A DNA stretch of 64,000 bases from Micromonospora rifamycinica (GTDB lineage Bacteria > Actinomycetota > Actinomycetes > Mycobacteriales > Micromonosporaceae): positions 2,976,001 through 3,040,000 of the forward strand of contig NZ_LT607752.1 of the NCBI RefSeq assembly GCF_900090265.1, in the 5' to 3' direction. The position numbers were made by a program, and so were the translations under genes. Shown here one piece after another: positions 27,284-35,937 of the stretch (position 1 is its first letter; every line of letters begins with the position of its first letter). The notes beneath the pieces are model-generated. The model was not told the origin of the DNA. It searched no databases and worked only from the letters and a program-made list of their open reading frames with translations.

Positions 27284-28365
27284 ATGACTCCGATCACGAC
27301 CTGGACCGGCCGGGACGCCACCGCCCTACGCCAAGCAGCGCGGATGAGCGTCACCGCCTTCGCCGAGCACCTGGGCGCGGCCCGCCGGACGGTGGCCAAG
27401 TGGAGCAGCCAGGGCGACAACGTCATCCCCCGCGCCGACATGCAAGCCGCGCTGGACACCGTGCTGACCCGTGCCACACCCGAGGTCCGCGAACGCTTCG
27501 CAGCCCTGCGGGCGACGGGCACCACGCCACCACGCCCCGGCCCAGATGCCGATACTGGTGAGGAGAGCCACCACAGCCCGGACTCGGATGGTGACGTGCA
27601 ACGGCGAGACTTCCTGCGCAGCGCTGCGGTCAGCGTCGCCGAGCTGTACCACGTCGTCGGTAGCGTCCTGCTCAAGCTGGGCGACCGTGCAATGGCCCTG
27701 GTCGCCGCAGAGCGGAGCACCCGCGCCGCCGCGACGAGCCAGGACCCGGTGGCCGTCGCCGCGAGCGCACGGATCATGACCCATGCCCTGATGAGCAACA
27801 ACCACGACGAGCAGGCCGTGACCCTCGCCGCAGACGCCGCCGGCGCACTCGACCGGGACACGGGCCTCGCGTCGACCGACGCGGTCGCCGTGTACGGCGC
27901 CCTCGTCCTACGCGGTGCCGTCGCCGCAGCCCGCCGCGACGACCGGGCCACCGCACACACCATGCTCGACGAAGCGACCCGCGCCGCGAGCCGACTCGGC
28001 TACGACGGCAACGACCGGTGGACCGGCTTCGGCGCCACCAACGTCCTGCTGCACCGGGTCAACATCGCCCTCACCCTCGGCGACGCCGGCACCGCCATCA
28101 CCATCGCCCGCACCATCCCCTCGACAAGGTGACCCTCGCCGAACGCAAAGCCACGCTCTACGTCGACGTGGCCCGCGCCTACGCCCAGTGGGGACGCCAC
28201 GAACAGGGTCTCAACGCCCTCCGCACCGCGTACGAGGTGGCACCCGAAGAGATCCGCTGCCGCCCAGCGGTCCACCGCCTCGCCAACGACCTCGCCCGCC
28301 TCACCACCGGCCCGGTACGCGCCGCCGTCGTCGACTTCACCCGGACCGTCGGGATCTCCCGGTGA
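27284..28365 (+). pseudogene. XRE-family regulator with one-base frameshift
   Basis: The reading frame opens at ATG 27284 after GGGAGG. It has an N-terminal HTH (ALRQAARMSVTAFAEHLGAARRTVAKWSSQG), then DVQRRDFLRSAAVSVAEL and TPR-like helices. This is the usual plan of the roughly 350-380-residue actinobacterial XRE/TPR regulators. The frame ends at 28132 in IARTIPSTR. The neighbouring frame continues the family sequence at once as DKVTLAERKATLYVDVARAYAQWGRHE and ends at 28365. Restoring one C in the run at 28117-28120 gives ARTIPLDKVTLAERK. So this is either a real frameshift or a sequencing error. The gene stop overlaps the next start (GTGA). Confidence 0.75.
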
Positions 28366-28925
28366 CCGCAGGGCACCTCCAGATCGTCGTCTGCGCCGCC
28401 GGCCCCGCACCCGACGTCACCACCCTGATCAACACCGCACACCAACGGTCCTGGACCACGGCGGTCACCGCCACACCCCACGCGATGGACTTCATCGACA
28501 TTCCAGCCATCGAAAAGCTGACCGGCGCACCCGTGCGATCCGACTACCGGGCATCCCCGGGCGTCCGCCGCTCGCTACCCACCGCCGACGCACTGGTCAT
28601 CGCACCCGCGACCTACAACTCGATCAACAAGATCGCCCTCGGCCTCGCCGACAACTACGCCATGACCACCATCGCCGAACTCATCGGACGACACGTTCCC
28701 ACCGTCATCGTCCCCTTCGTCAACACCGCCCTCGCCACCCGACACTCCTACCGCCGCGCCGTCACCAACCTCCGCGACGAAGGCATACACCTCCTCCTCG
28801 GCCCCGAACACAACTGGGAACCACACCCACCCGGCACCGGCAACGACCGCCGGCTCGCATTCCCCTGGACCACGGCGTTCCACGCAGCCGCCGCACTCGC
28901 TGAGGAGAAACAGCCGCGGAAATAA
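28362..28925 (+). CDS. Flavoprotein (HFCD/CoaC-like fold)
   Basis: This is a 187-residue protein. The GTG at 28362 overlaps the TGA of the XRE gene, so it is translated by coupling. The fold shows IVVCAAGPAP, then the flavin-site region ADALVIAPATYNSINKIALGLADN, like the PASxNT/AK..GIADN of phosphopantothenoylcysteine decarboxylase-type flavoproteins, and VIVPFVNTAL. Homologous XRE-flavoprotein pairs are common in actinomycetes. The reaction is not known; such proteins decarboxylate Cys residues or bind FMN. Because of the coupling, the upstream frameshift may lower its expression. Confidence 0.8.
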   Translation: MTAGHLQIVVCAAGPAPDVTTLINTAHQRSWTTAVTATPHAMDFIDIPAIEKLTGAPVRSDYRASPGVRRSLPTADALVIAPATYNSINKIALGLADNYAMTTIAELIGRHVPTVIVPFVNTALATRHSYRRAVTNLRDEGIHLLLGPEHNWEPHPPGTGNDRRLAFPWTTAFHAAAALAEEKQPRK

Positions 28926-29143
28926 GCAGCCCGGGGTCAACCCCGATCACATCCGTCGACCGACGGCCCGGTGCCCACACCACCCGGGCATGCGGCAAGA
29001 TCATCAGACGGCGGCCGGAAGAACGCATAGGCGAGGCTGGGCGGCTCCGACGTCCACCCACATGCCGTTCGTCCACCGGCAGCCGGAACGGTCCAACGGC
29101 TCCCGAGCACCCACCGAGACACCGAACCACCGACAGAAACGCC

Positions 29144-29187
29144 AAAAGGCTCCGACCCAGGGTGAAACCCCAGGTCAGGGCCTTTTT
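29144..29187. terminator. Bidirectional intrinsic terminator
   Basis: aaaaggctccgacccaggg...ccaggtcagggccttttt forms an imperfect stem with T-runs on both strands. On the minus strand it lies just after the tRNA-Lys 3' end, as expected for a tRNA terminator. On the plus strand it can end the flavoprotein transcript. Confidence 0.7.
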
Positions 29188-29188
29188 G

Positions 29189-29233
29189 TGGTGCGCCGCC
29201 AGGGACTCGAACCCCGAACCCGCGGATTAAGAG
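29189..29233 (-). tRNA. tRNA-Lys(CUU) 3' fragment (likely att scar)
   Basis: The minus strand reads an anticodon loop CTCTTAA, 3' anticodon strand TCCGC, a five-base variable loop, a perfect T-arm (CGGGG-TTCGAGT-CCCTG with five pairs) and the acceptor strand GCGGCGC followed by ACCA. The 5' half is absent: the next bases (TCAAC) cannot pair with TCCGC and no D-arm or 5' acceptor follows. Loss exactly at the anticodon is the hallmark of tyrosine-recombinase integration into a tRNA gene. This is therefore probably one end of an integrated element extending to the right, with the intact tRNA outside the window. Confidence 0.8.
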
Positions 29234-29565
29234 GTTGATCTTGGTCGAGTCGTCTGGTCCAACGGGGCCGCGTGAGTCCATCTGTTCGCGGTCAGGCCCC
29301 AGCTTCACAGAACGGCGTCCAGCCCAGTCCATCGCGCGCTGGCCCCGTCCCATCGCGCGCGAGCACCCACGGAGACACCGCATGGATCATGACAAAAAGG
29401 CTGGCCACGGATCACGGTAGGCCCTGGGCCATGCTGGCGCAGAACCACTCACACTGGCTGGGCCCGCTCTCACTCACCGATCGGGGGCCACGCGTACCTG
29501 AACGTCCTACAACGACGGTCGGTCGAGCCATGTCTCGACGCTTGGTCGGCACCTAGAGTGTTGCG

Positions 29566-30336
29566 GTGCTGACCCTCGGCGTCGACCTCGCAGCGGCGGA
29601 CAAACGTACGGCGATGGCGACCATCGAATGGCTGTCGGATCGCGCAGTGGTGCGAGACGTGGTTCTCGACGTGGGCGACGCCCAGATCGTCAAGGCCAGC
29701 CAGGACGCGGACAAGGTCGGGCTGGACTGCCCGCTCGGCTGGCCGGAACCCTTCGTCGCGCTCGTCACGGCCCACCGGTCCGGCCACGTCACCATCGCCG
29801 ACGGCGATGCCGCGCGATGGCGGCGTCATCTGGCCTACCGGTTGACCGACGAGGTGGTACGCGAGACGACGGGCATCATTCCGCTCAGCGTCGCCGCGGA
29901 CCGGATCGCTCATGCCGCTTTCCGGGGTGCCGGGCTGTTGGCGATGCTGGCCGCCGCCGGCCATGACGTCGACCGGTGCGGCGACGGCAAACTCGTCGAG
30001 GTCTACCCAGTTGCGGCCCTATGCCGCTGGGGGTTGACGTACCGCGGTTACAAGGGACGGGGCCAGAAGACGCAGCATGCCGACCTCGTGACCGCGCTCT
30101 GCGCGGCCGCACCCTGGCTGGAACTGGGCGCTTCCGATGCGCTGTGTCGACGCAGCCACGACGCCTTCGACGCGGTCGTCGCGGCCCTCAACGCACGTGC
30201 CGCCGCGACAGGCAGGGCGACCCGACCCGACGACGAGCAGCGGCAGGTCGCAGGGACCGAGGGCTGGATCGCCCTGCCCACGGGGCCGCTCAGCGACCTT
30301 GTCGACGGCACCGGCGCCGGCGGGAGGCGCTCATGA
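29566..30336 (+). CDS. DUF429 family protein
   Basis: This is a 256-residue soluble protein of the DUF429 group, predicted to have an RNase H-like fold. Conserved features are the first strand LGVDLAA (D6), a second acidic strand VGLDCPLGWP, YRLTDEVVRE and VEVYPVAALCRWG, and the late SHDAFDAVVAALNARA with an Asp. The start is GTG at 29566 with no Shine-Dalgarno. A tagagt -10 ends six bases before it, so the mRNA may be leaderless. The function is unknown; DUF429 genes are common in defence and mobile regions. The stop overlaps the ATG of the following DUF6361 pseudogene (ATGA). Confidence 0.8.
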   Translation: MLTLGVDLAAADKRTAMATIEWLSDRAVVRDVVLDVGDAQIVKASQDADKVGLDCPLGWPEPFVALVTAHRSGHVTIADGDAARWRRHLAYRLTDEVVRETTGIIPLSVAADRIAHAAFRGAGLLAMLAAAGHDVDRCGDGKLVEVYPVAALCRWGLTYRGYKGRGQKTQHADLVTALCAAAPWLELGASDALCRRSHDAFDAVVAALNARAAATGRATRPDDEQRQVAGTEGWIALPTGPLSDLVDGTGAGGRRS

Positions 30337-30922
30337 CCTCGGGCTGAGTTGGCTGGACACGTCTCGCGAGGACCAGCAACGCATGCGCGAGTTGCTCAAG
30401 CTCTTCAGCGACACGGAGAGCCGGGACGAGTTGGGCGCCGGCCAGGTCCGCGACGCTTTCAGCGACCTGCTGTTCCCCGGCACGTCGGTCCTGCAGAACC
30501 GGGCACGGTATCTGTTGATCGTGCCCTGGTGCTACCAGGAGGCGCAGAAGCGTGGGCTACGTGGTGACCGCCTCGCCGCGCGGGTCGACCGCAACGAGCG
30601 GAAGGTGATCGCCGCGCTGCTGCGCGGCAGCGACACGGAGGGCATGATCGGCAGGCGCGCCGGAGTCGGGGTCCGCACCCTGCCCTCGAACATCTACGCC
30701 GTTGCTGCACAAGCGGATCATCGACAGATCGACTCCGGCTCGGCCAGTGCCACCGGGTCGTCCCACGCGCATCACCATCCGACCCAGGATGAAGGGCGGG
30801 ATCGAGCAGGTGCGCCAGCAGAGTGCCAGGCATCGCGTTCCCTGGCTCGGAACGTGCTGCGCTTCGGCCGCCTGACCACAAGCGCGGACCAGGAGACCGA
30901 CAATCGGCCGCTCGGCCCATAG
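30333..30922 (+). pseudogene. DUF6361 pseudogene (frameshifted and truncated)
   Basis: The expected start ATG ACC TCG GG lies at 30333, overlapping the DUF429 stop. One missing base, probably G in the GGG run near 30341-30343, gives an immediate TGA. In the next frame the family sequence is intact: LSWLDTSREDQQRMRELLKLF, DELGAGQVRDAFSDLLFPGTSVLQNRARY and FLxVPW-like LIVPWCYQEA. It reaches TLPSNIY near 30696, then stops matching. Full members are about 400 residues, so some 270 are lost. What follows to 30922 is unrelated reading. This is a broken gene of a family often seen in defence islands. Confidence 0.75.
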
Positions 30923-30973
30923 GACTGCACCATGGGATCGATAACAATGAGGTCCGTCTTGGGGAGGTCATAG

Positions 30974-32482
30974 ATGGTTGGGCTGTTCGACGGGTTCGAA
31001 GGCTATCGAGTGGTAAGCGAGGCCGAGTCGCGCCAGGCGTTGACCACCGCGCTAGTCGCGGTAGACGCAAACGTACTTCTCAACCTCTACCGCTACAACG
31101 CTCGGACGACGGCGGACCTGTTGACGATCTTCGAGAAGCTCGGTGACCGTCTCGTCGTTCCGTACCAGGCAATGCGCGAGTTCCACCGCAATCGGCTTCG
31201 GGCCATCGGCAATCCTGAACAAGCAACGGGAGAAGCGCGCGCCGCCTTGGAGAAGAGCCGGGCAACGGCAGCGCGGGCTCTCGAGACCTGGTCGAAGCAC
31301 CTGGCCATCGACGACGCCGAACTGCAACGTTTGCATCTTGACATCGACGGCGTGTTCCAACGCCTGCGAGACGCGATCGACCGAGCCACGCCCGACCGCG
31401 TTCACCCCTCCACACCGGCCGACGCGGACCCGGTACTGAGCAGACTCTCCGAGCTCTTGTCCGGCAGGGTCCTCCCACGCCCCGAGGACAAGGTCTGGGA
31501 CGCCCTGATCGCCGAGGGCAATCAGCGCGTCGACGAACTCATTCCTCCAGGCTATCTAGACGCAGAAAAGGGCGACCAGTATCCAGAGGGTGCTGCCGGC
31601 GACTTCCTCGTCTACCGACAGGCATGCCACGAGGCGAAAGCGCGGGACATGGACCTCATCATCGTCACGAACGACGAGAAGGAGGACTGGTGGTGGCGCC
31701 GTGGACCAGACATGATCGGCCCGCGACAGGAGATGACGAAAGAGTTCTTCGACAGCACGGGGCACCGCCTGTTCCTGATGCGGGCCAGTGACCTGCTGAA
31801 CCGATCTCAGGCTCTCGATGTCGAGGTCAATCCCGAGTCCGCCAGAGACGCCGACGTCAACCGTGCAGACATCAATGAGCCTGGCAAGTGGACGGCTGAA
31901 GCGGTGGACATGCTGCTTCAGAAGCTACGCGGCGAAGGACGAAGCGACCTGGCCGACGTGATCACTGCCGCCGCGTCCGCAGGCGGCACCATCAGTCGCG
32001 AAGACATCTATACCCTCTGCGGCTACCGCGAGGATCGCATGCTGCGCGGGATCACCCGCCCAACCACCCGGATCACCGGCGACCTGCAGGCCGCGAGGAT
32101 CCTGCCGCCCTCCGTGACACCGATGATGAAGCCGGTTTACATCGACGCAGGCGCCTTGAGTGCCATCCGAATCCCGTCGGAGGTCGTGGACATCCTCGAT
32201 CCGAACTCAACACCGCCCAGCCCAGGGCTGGATACAGAAGCGGCCGGCAAGTACCAACCCCTTGCTGACTATCTGGCGGCGCTGGACAGCGAGTCGACAT
32301 CGATGGCTTTCGGTGAGATCGAAGACATCCTCGGCGACACGCTCGCACCCTCTGCCCGCAAGCACCTCCCCTACTGGTACTCCCCGCAAAACTCACTGGG
32401 CAAAGCGGTAGCATCGGCGGGATTCAAGGCTCGCGGTGTACGGATCGAGACTGAAACGGTCGAGTTCGTCCGGCGCTCCTAG
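30974..32482 (+). CDS. PIN-like ribonuclease-fold protein with C-terminal DUF7662
   Basis: This is a 502-residue protein. The ATG at 30974 follows GGGGAGG at seven bases. The N-terminal PIN-like domain (DUF4935/PIN_8 type, about 1-270) has the first acidic strand VAVDANVLLNLY (D31), a conserved Glu in VVPYQAMREFHRNR, GDFLVYRQ, and the last acidic strand LIIVTNDEKEDWWW. These are the metal-binding positions of PIN nucleases. A helical linker is followed by a C-terminal domain (about 420-502; YQPLADYLAAL, MAFGEIEDILG, LPPSARKH-like LAPSARKHLPYWY, VRIETETVEFVRR) typical of DUF7662. Both modules recur near restriction and defence genes. An RNase or DNase effector role is likely but unproven. Confidence 0.8.
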   Translation: MVGLFDGFEGYRVVSEAESRQALTTALVAVDANVLLNLYRYNARTTADLLTIFEKLGDRLVVPYQAMREFHRNRLRAIGNPEQATGEARAALEKSRATAARALETWSKHLAIDDAELQRLHLDIDGVFQRLRDAIDRATPDRVHPSTPADADPVLSRLSELLSGRVLPRPEDKVWDALIAEGNQRVDELIPPGYLDAEKGDQYPEGAAGDFLVYRQACHEAKARDMDLIIVTNDEKEDWWWRRGPDMIGPRQEMTKEFFDSTGHRLFLMRASDLLNRSQALDVEVNPESARDADVNRADINEPGKWTAEAVDMLLQKLRGEGRSDLADVITAAASAGGTISREDIYTLCGYREDRMLRGITRPTTRITGDLQAARILPPSVTPMMKPVYIDAGALSAIRIPSEVVDILDPNSTPPSPGLDTEAAGKYQPLADYLAALDSESTSMAFGEIEDILGDTLAPSARKHLPYWYSPQNSLGKAVASAGFKARGVRIETETVEFVRRS

Positions 32483-32896
32483 GCCAATCGACCTGAGATG
32501 GCCGACCGCCGCGACGGAACGTCTGCGACGGCCTTGCAAGTCCGAGTGACGCGGGCGGCGATAGTTGCTGTCGCCGCCTGTGACTCCGCGAAGTCCAGCC
32601 GCGTCCACAAGGGCTAGCGGCCCCTACGAATTTGTCAACACCGGCCACCCTGCAATGGAGCCAAAATACTTCGGAATACGGTTTGGTAGACCGGGCATCC
32701 CCACTGCCACTCCGCGCACTCGTGGACTGGCCCGATGGGGCAGGCACGCGACATGACACCCGAAGCCAGGGTACGACATTGGTCGATCGTGGCTGGCTCG
32801 AACGACTTTCGTCGCACCAGGTGCACCGGCCTTCTGCGGGCCGGGCGGTACCATACGACCTGCCGGTTCACCTCCCCCAACGCTACGCAGAACAGT
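32483..32896. other. Intergenic stretch with hairpin
   Basis: 414 bp between the convergent PIN-like gene and the methyltransferase gene. An 8-bp perfect stem ggcggcga/tcgccgcc with a nine-base loop (32554-32578) may be a terminator. Short open frames here have no recognisable content and look like chance. Confidence 0.5.
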
Positions 32897-34039
32897 TCAT
32901 GCGACGGCTGTGGACACCGGGACGGAACTAGGCACGTTAGCCGAGAAAGGCCGAGATTTGGCACCCCGTCGTGTTGGTCGGATCGACGCTTTGACGGTTT
33001 CTACATGCTGGACGATCGCTGCGCCCACTGCTTGAGCCAGCTTCGGCGGCACCGCATTGCCGATGAGCCGCCCAAGAGGAGCGAACTGCACCGGGTTTCC
33101 GGGAGCGACGAACTCGTAGTCAGGCGGGAAACTCTGAAGGATCGCGGCTTCGCGCAGTGAGACGGCCCGGTCCTGTTCAGGATGGCCGAAGCGACCGGCT
33201 CCGAAGTTGTAGGACAGTGTCGTGATGGTGGGTGACGGCTCGTTCCACACCATGCGGGCATAGACGTTGCGGAAGGTGGATCCTGACGACCTACGATGAC
33301 AGGGTGCGCGGAGCTCTTCCTGCCAGTCCTCCCAGGTGCCGCCTGGTTTCGAACTCTTGATTCTCTCCAGGTTGATCGGAGTCAGGCTACGGCTTTTGTG
33401 GAGACGATCAGCAGGGTCGGTCTCACCATGCCGAAGGGGTGGAAGACCGCCGATGGCTTGTTCGACGGTAGGGTAGTCGGCTACCCCGACTCCACCCTTG
33501 GGTACGCGGATCTCGCCGAGGAGAGAGGCGACGAGAACCATACGCCGTCGCTGTTGGGGCACTCCGTAGGCCGGGCAGTAGCAAGACTCGTACCGCACCC
33601 GGTAGCCGAGTTCCTCGAGCTTGGCGACGAATGTCTGGAAGATCGGAGTGCTGCCGATGCGGGGAACGTTCTCCATGGTGACGATCTCGGGCATGGCACC
33701 CTGGACCAGACGACTGACTTCGTCGATCAATGGCCACTGTGCTTCCTGCGACGTGTCGGTGCCGCGGCGGTACGAGGAGAACGGCTGGCAGGGTGCACAT
33801 CCAGCCAGCACACGGATCGCCCCTTTCGGCCACATCGCGCTGAGTTCATCGGCGTCCAGGTCGCGTACGTCCTTCTTGCGGAAGGGGGCGCGGACATTGG
33901 CCTGATAGGGATACTCGCAGGCCGGATCGATGTCGAAACCTGCAGCGATACCGACACCAGCCTTCTTGAGCCCGTACGACAGGCCCCCCACGCCGCAGAA
34001 CAGGTCGACTGCAGAGATCTTGACGGTACGCGGGGCCAT
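32897..34039 (-). CDS. DNA (cytosine-5)-methyltransferase
   Basis: This is a 380-residue enzyme that transfers a methyl group from SAM to C5 of cytosine. All core motifs are in order: I DLFCGVGGLSYG (about 9-20), IV GCAPCQPFSSYRR (catalytic Cys in PCQ, about 80), VI TMENVPRI, VIII QQRRRMVLVAS, IX RAVSLREAAILQSFP and X GNAVPP. The target-recognition region (about 200-300) contains WNEPSPTITTLSYNFGAGRFGHPEQ at its end. ATG 34039 is chosen because motif I follows closely; no good Shine-Dalgarno is visible. It is divergent from the sigma/drm operon and probably protects the host's own DNA, together with the Vsr endonuclease at 40743 (mismatch repair of deaminated sites). Confidence 0.9.
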   Translation of the reverse strand: MAPRTVKISAVDLFCGVGGLSYGLKKAGVGIAAGFDIDPACEYPYQANVRAPFRKKDVRDLDADELSAMWPKGAIRVLAGCAPCQPFSSYRRGTDTSQEAQWPLIDEVSRLVQGAMPEIVTMENVPRIGSTPIFQTFVAKLEELGYRVRYESCYCPAYGVPQQRRRMVLVASLLGEIRVPKGGVGVADYPTVEQAIGGLPPLRHGETDPADRLHKSRSLTPINLERIKSSKPGGTWEDWQEELRAPCHRRSSGSTFRNVYARMVWNEPSPTITTLSYNFGAGRFGHPEQDRAVSLREAAILQSFPPDYEFVAPGNPVQFAPLGRLIGNAVPPKLAQAVGAAIVQHVETVKASIRPTRRGAKSRPFSANVPSSVPVSTAVA

Positions 34040-34329
34040 GCCAGCGACTGTAGTGGGTCGACGGGCACCGGTACCGACTGGCTTCGAGGGTCGTACTTTC
34101 GACCCCGGTTCGGCGGCGGATGGTCGGATCACGGACAGCTACACGACAGGGATGGCTCCGGAGTGCTGGTCGACTGATAGGAATGCTCGCATCTGATCCC
34201 GACCGATGCCAGGCGCCACCGTCACGATCGGAGGGTCGAGACCCCGCCGCAGCTAGAACGCATGTTCGATTTGCCTGCTTTGTCACACTCCGGCTCTACG
34301 CTCGGATCCTCGTAGAGGGGGAGGGATTC
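34040..34329. promoter_or_regulatory. Divergent promoter region with LexA/SOS-type box
   Basis: The region lies between the divergent cytosine methyltransferase and sigma factor genes. At 34256-34267 gaac-gcat-gttc, in the context ctaGAACgcatGTTCgat, matches the actinobacterial SOS box (GAAC-N4-GTTC, usually flanked TC/GA). It is 62 bases before the sigma ATG. TTGCCT at 34271-34276 could be a -35, overlapping the downstream flank of the box, but the -10 is unclear. Confidence 0.6.
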
Positions 34330-35937
34330 ATGGCTACGGCCACACGGTCTTCCACCAGCTTTCCGCCAGCCCTGGTCGACGAGTTGCGAGAGATCGTCGA
34401 TCGCCACGACAGGAACCGGGTGCAGTCCCTGGTCACGGCGTTCGTCGCTCGCCATCGCCTGACTCATGGAGATGTCGATGACCTGCTGATGGTATTGACC
34501 AGGCAGCGAGCGTCGGGTTACCAGGCGGTTTCGTCGAGCGGTTCCGTGGTCCAGCCTTCCATGTCGCCCGACCTCGCACCCGCGGACGTGGCCGGAAGCC
34601 ACGTGGCTGGAGGTGGACCGCACGAGTTCTCGACTGCAAGTGGGGCGGCCCCGGGGCAGTCGCCGGACGAGGCGACGGCTGACGACGGCCCGGACTGGCT
34701 GTTCGGTGATGCTCCCGAGCAGCCAGTCTCGTCGGCATCCGACGGGGCGGTGGGGGTGGCGTTCGAGGATCTACTCGGTGACTGGTCTCGCACTGGGGGG
34801 AAGCTGACGCGCGCCGAGGTCGCCTTGGTCGCGACACGACGGGCACTGTCCGCAGGACAACACGGCGAACTGCTGCGTCTGCTGGAGGGAGCCGGCGTCG
34901 AGTTGCCCGCTGCCGCCGACACGCGTCCTGCCAGATCCGCCGTGAAGGGCTACGAGCTGCACGGGGACACGATCCGCCAGTATTTGGGGACCATCGGCCG
35001 GTACCGGCTGATCGGTGCCGAGCGTGAGGTGGAACTGTGGTCGCTGATGAAGCAGGGCGAGTCGGCACGACGCACACTCGAAGTCGGGTGGGGCGAACTG
35101 TCGCGCGCGGAGCGGCGAGCCTTGCGTCACCGGATCGAGGAAGGCCGTGAAGCGCACGCCGAGCTGGTGTGTGCGAATCTGCGGCTCGTGGTGTCGATCG
35201 CGAAAGCCAAGCAGTACGACGGCAGGGGTCTCGAGTTCGCCGATCGGATCCAGGAGGGCAACCTGGGACTGATGCACGCGGCCCACCTCTTCGACGGCTC
35301 CAAGGGATACAAGTTCTCGACCTATGCGACCTGGTGGATAAGGCAGCACATCGAACGCGGCATCGCCAACTACGGCCGCACGGTCCGCATACCCGTCCAT
35401 TTCATGGAGCAGATGCGGAAGGTCGACAAGGCCGTCCGCACACTCACGGCGCGACTCGATCGGGCACCCACGCTGTCGGAACTCGCCGACGAGACGGGAC
35501 TGGATCCCGGCAAGGTGCAGGCGACGTTGGACCACTCACGTCCAGAGGTCAGTCTCGACGATCTACTCGGTGACGAGGGCGACCTACGTCGGTCGGACCT
35601 CCTCGTCGCCGAGCAGGAGCGTGACGGCCGCACGGACCCGGCGGAGATCGTCTGCCATGCGATGTTCCATGCGGACGTCGAGTACACCCTGCGGCAGGCG
35701 CTGCCGGAGCGAGCCGTGTGCGTGCTTAGACGACGGTTCGGCCTCGGCACCTACGAGCAGGAAACCCTCGACGAGATCGGAGCCCACTACGGTGTCACCC
35801 GCGAGCGGATCCGACAGATTCAGGCGAAGGCGTTGAAGACGCTTCGGGAGCACCCGGCCGCGGCGGCGCTGCGCGCGTACGTGACCGAGGCACCCCTGGC
35901 CGTGGTTTCCCGGAGTGGTGACGAGGAGAAGACGTGA
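34330..35937 (+). CDS. Sigma-70 family RNA polymerase sigma factor in defence operon
   Basis: This is a 535-residue sigma factor. The ATG at 34330 follows GAGGGGGAGGG at four bases. The N-terminal 50 residues (PALVDELREIVDRH...LTHGDVDDLLMVL) resemble region 1.1. A long variable linker follows (about 60-200). Region 1.2 is DTIRQYLGTIGRYRLI (about 210-225). Region 2 (about 275-355) has LRLVVSIAKAKQYDGRG, FADRIQEGNLGLMHA and YKFSTYATWWIRQHI, with -10-melting aromatics. Region 3 and region 4 (LPERAVCVLRRRFGL, TLDEIGAHYGVTRERIRQIQAKAL) complete it. It is closer to primary or group 2 factors than to ECF factors. Its stop overlaps the GTG of the helicase (GTGA), so it is an integral member of the defence operon. 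It may direct transcription of the operon, or sense infection. Confidence 0.88.
   Translation: MATATRSSTSFPPALVDELREIVDRHDRNRVQSLVTAFVARHRLTHGDVDDLLMVLTRQRASGYQAVSSSGSVVQPSMSPDLAPADVAGSHVAGGGPHEFSTASGAAPGQSPDEATADDGPDWLFGDAPEQPVSSASDGAVGVAFEDLLGDWSRTGGKLTRAEVALVATRRALSAGQHGELLRLLEGAGVELPAAADTRPARSAVKGYELHGDTIRQYLGTIGRYRLIGAEREVELWSLMKQGESARRTLEVGWGELSRAERRALRHRIEEGREAHAELVCANLRLVVSIAKAKQYDGRGLEFADRIQEGNLGLMHAAHLFDGSKGYKFSTYATWWIRQHIERGIANYGRTVRIPVHFMEQMRKVDKAVRTLTARLDRAPTLSELADETGLDPGKVQATLDHSRPEVSLDDLLGDEGDLRRSDLLVAEQERDGRTDPAEIVCHAMFHADVEYTLRQALPERAVCVLRRRFGLGTYEQETLDEIGAHYGVTRERIRQIQAKALKTLREHPAAAALRAYVTEAPLAVVSRSGDEEKT

Larger units (their letters stand above)
28926..29565. other. Gene-poor junction with tRNA scar
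   Basis: This 640-bp stretch lies between the flavoprotein and DUF429 genes. It has no convincing gene. It holds a bidirectional hairpin terminator, a 3' tRNA-Lys fragment and a 20-bp direct repeat (gagcacccac, then c or g, gagacaccg) at 29105 and 29361, one mismatch apart. A -10-like tagagt at 29554-29559 precedes DUF429. Confidence 0.6.

Noticed and set aside
32735..33160. Short plus-strand frames near the methyltransferase 3' end
   Set aside because: They run antisense into methyltransferase motifs and have no recognisable content.
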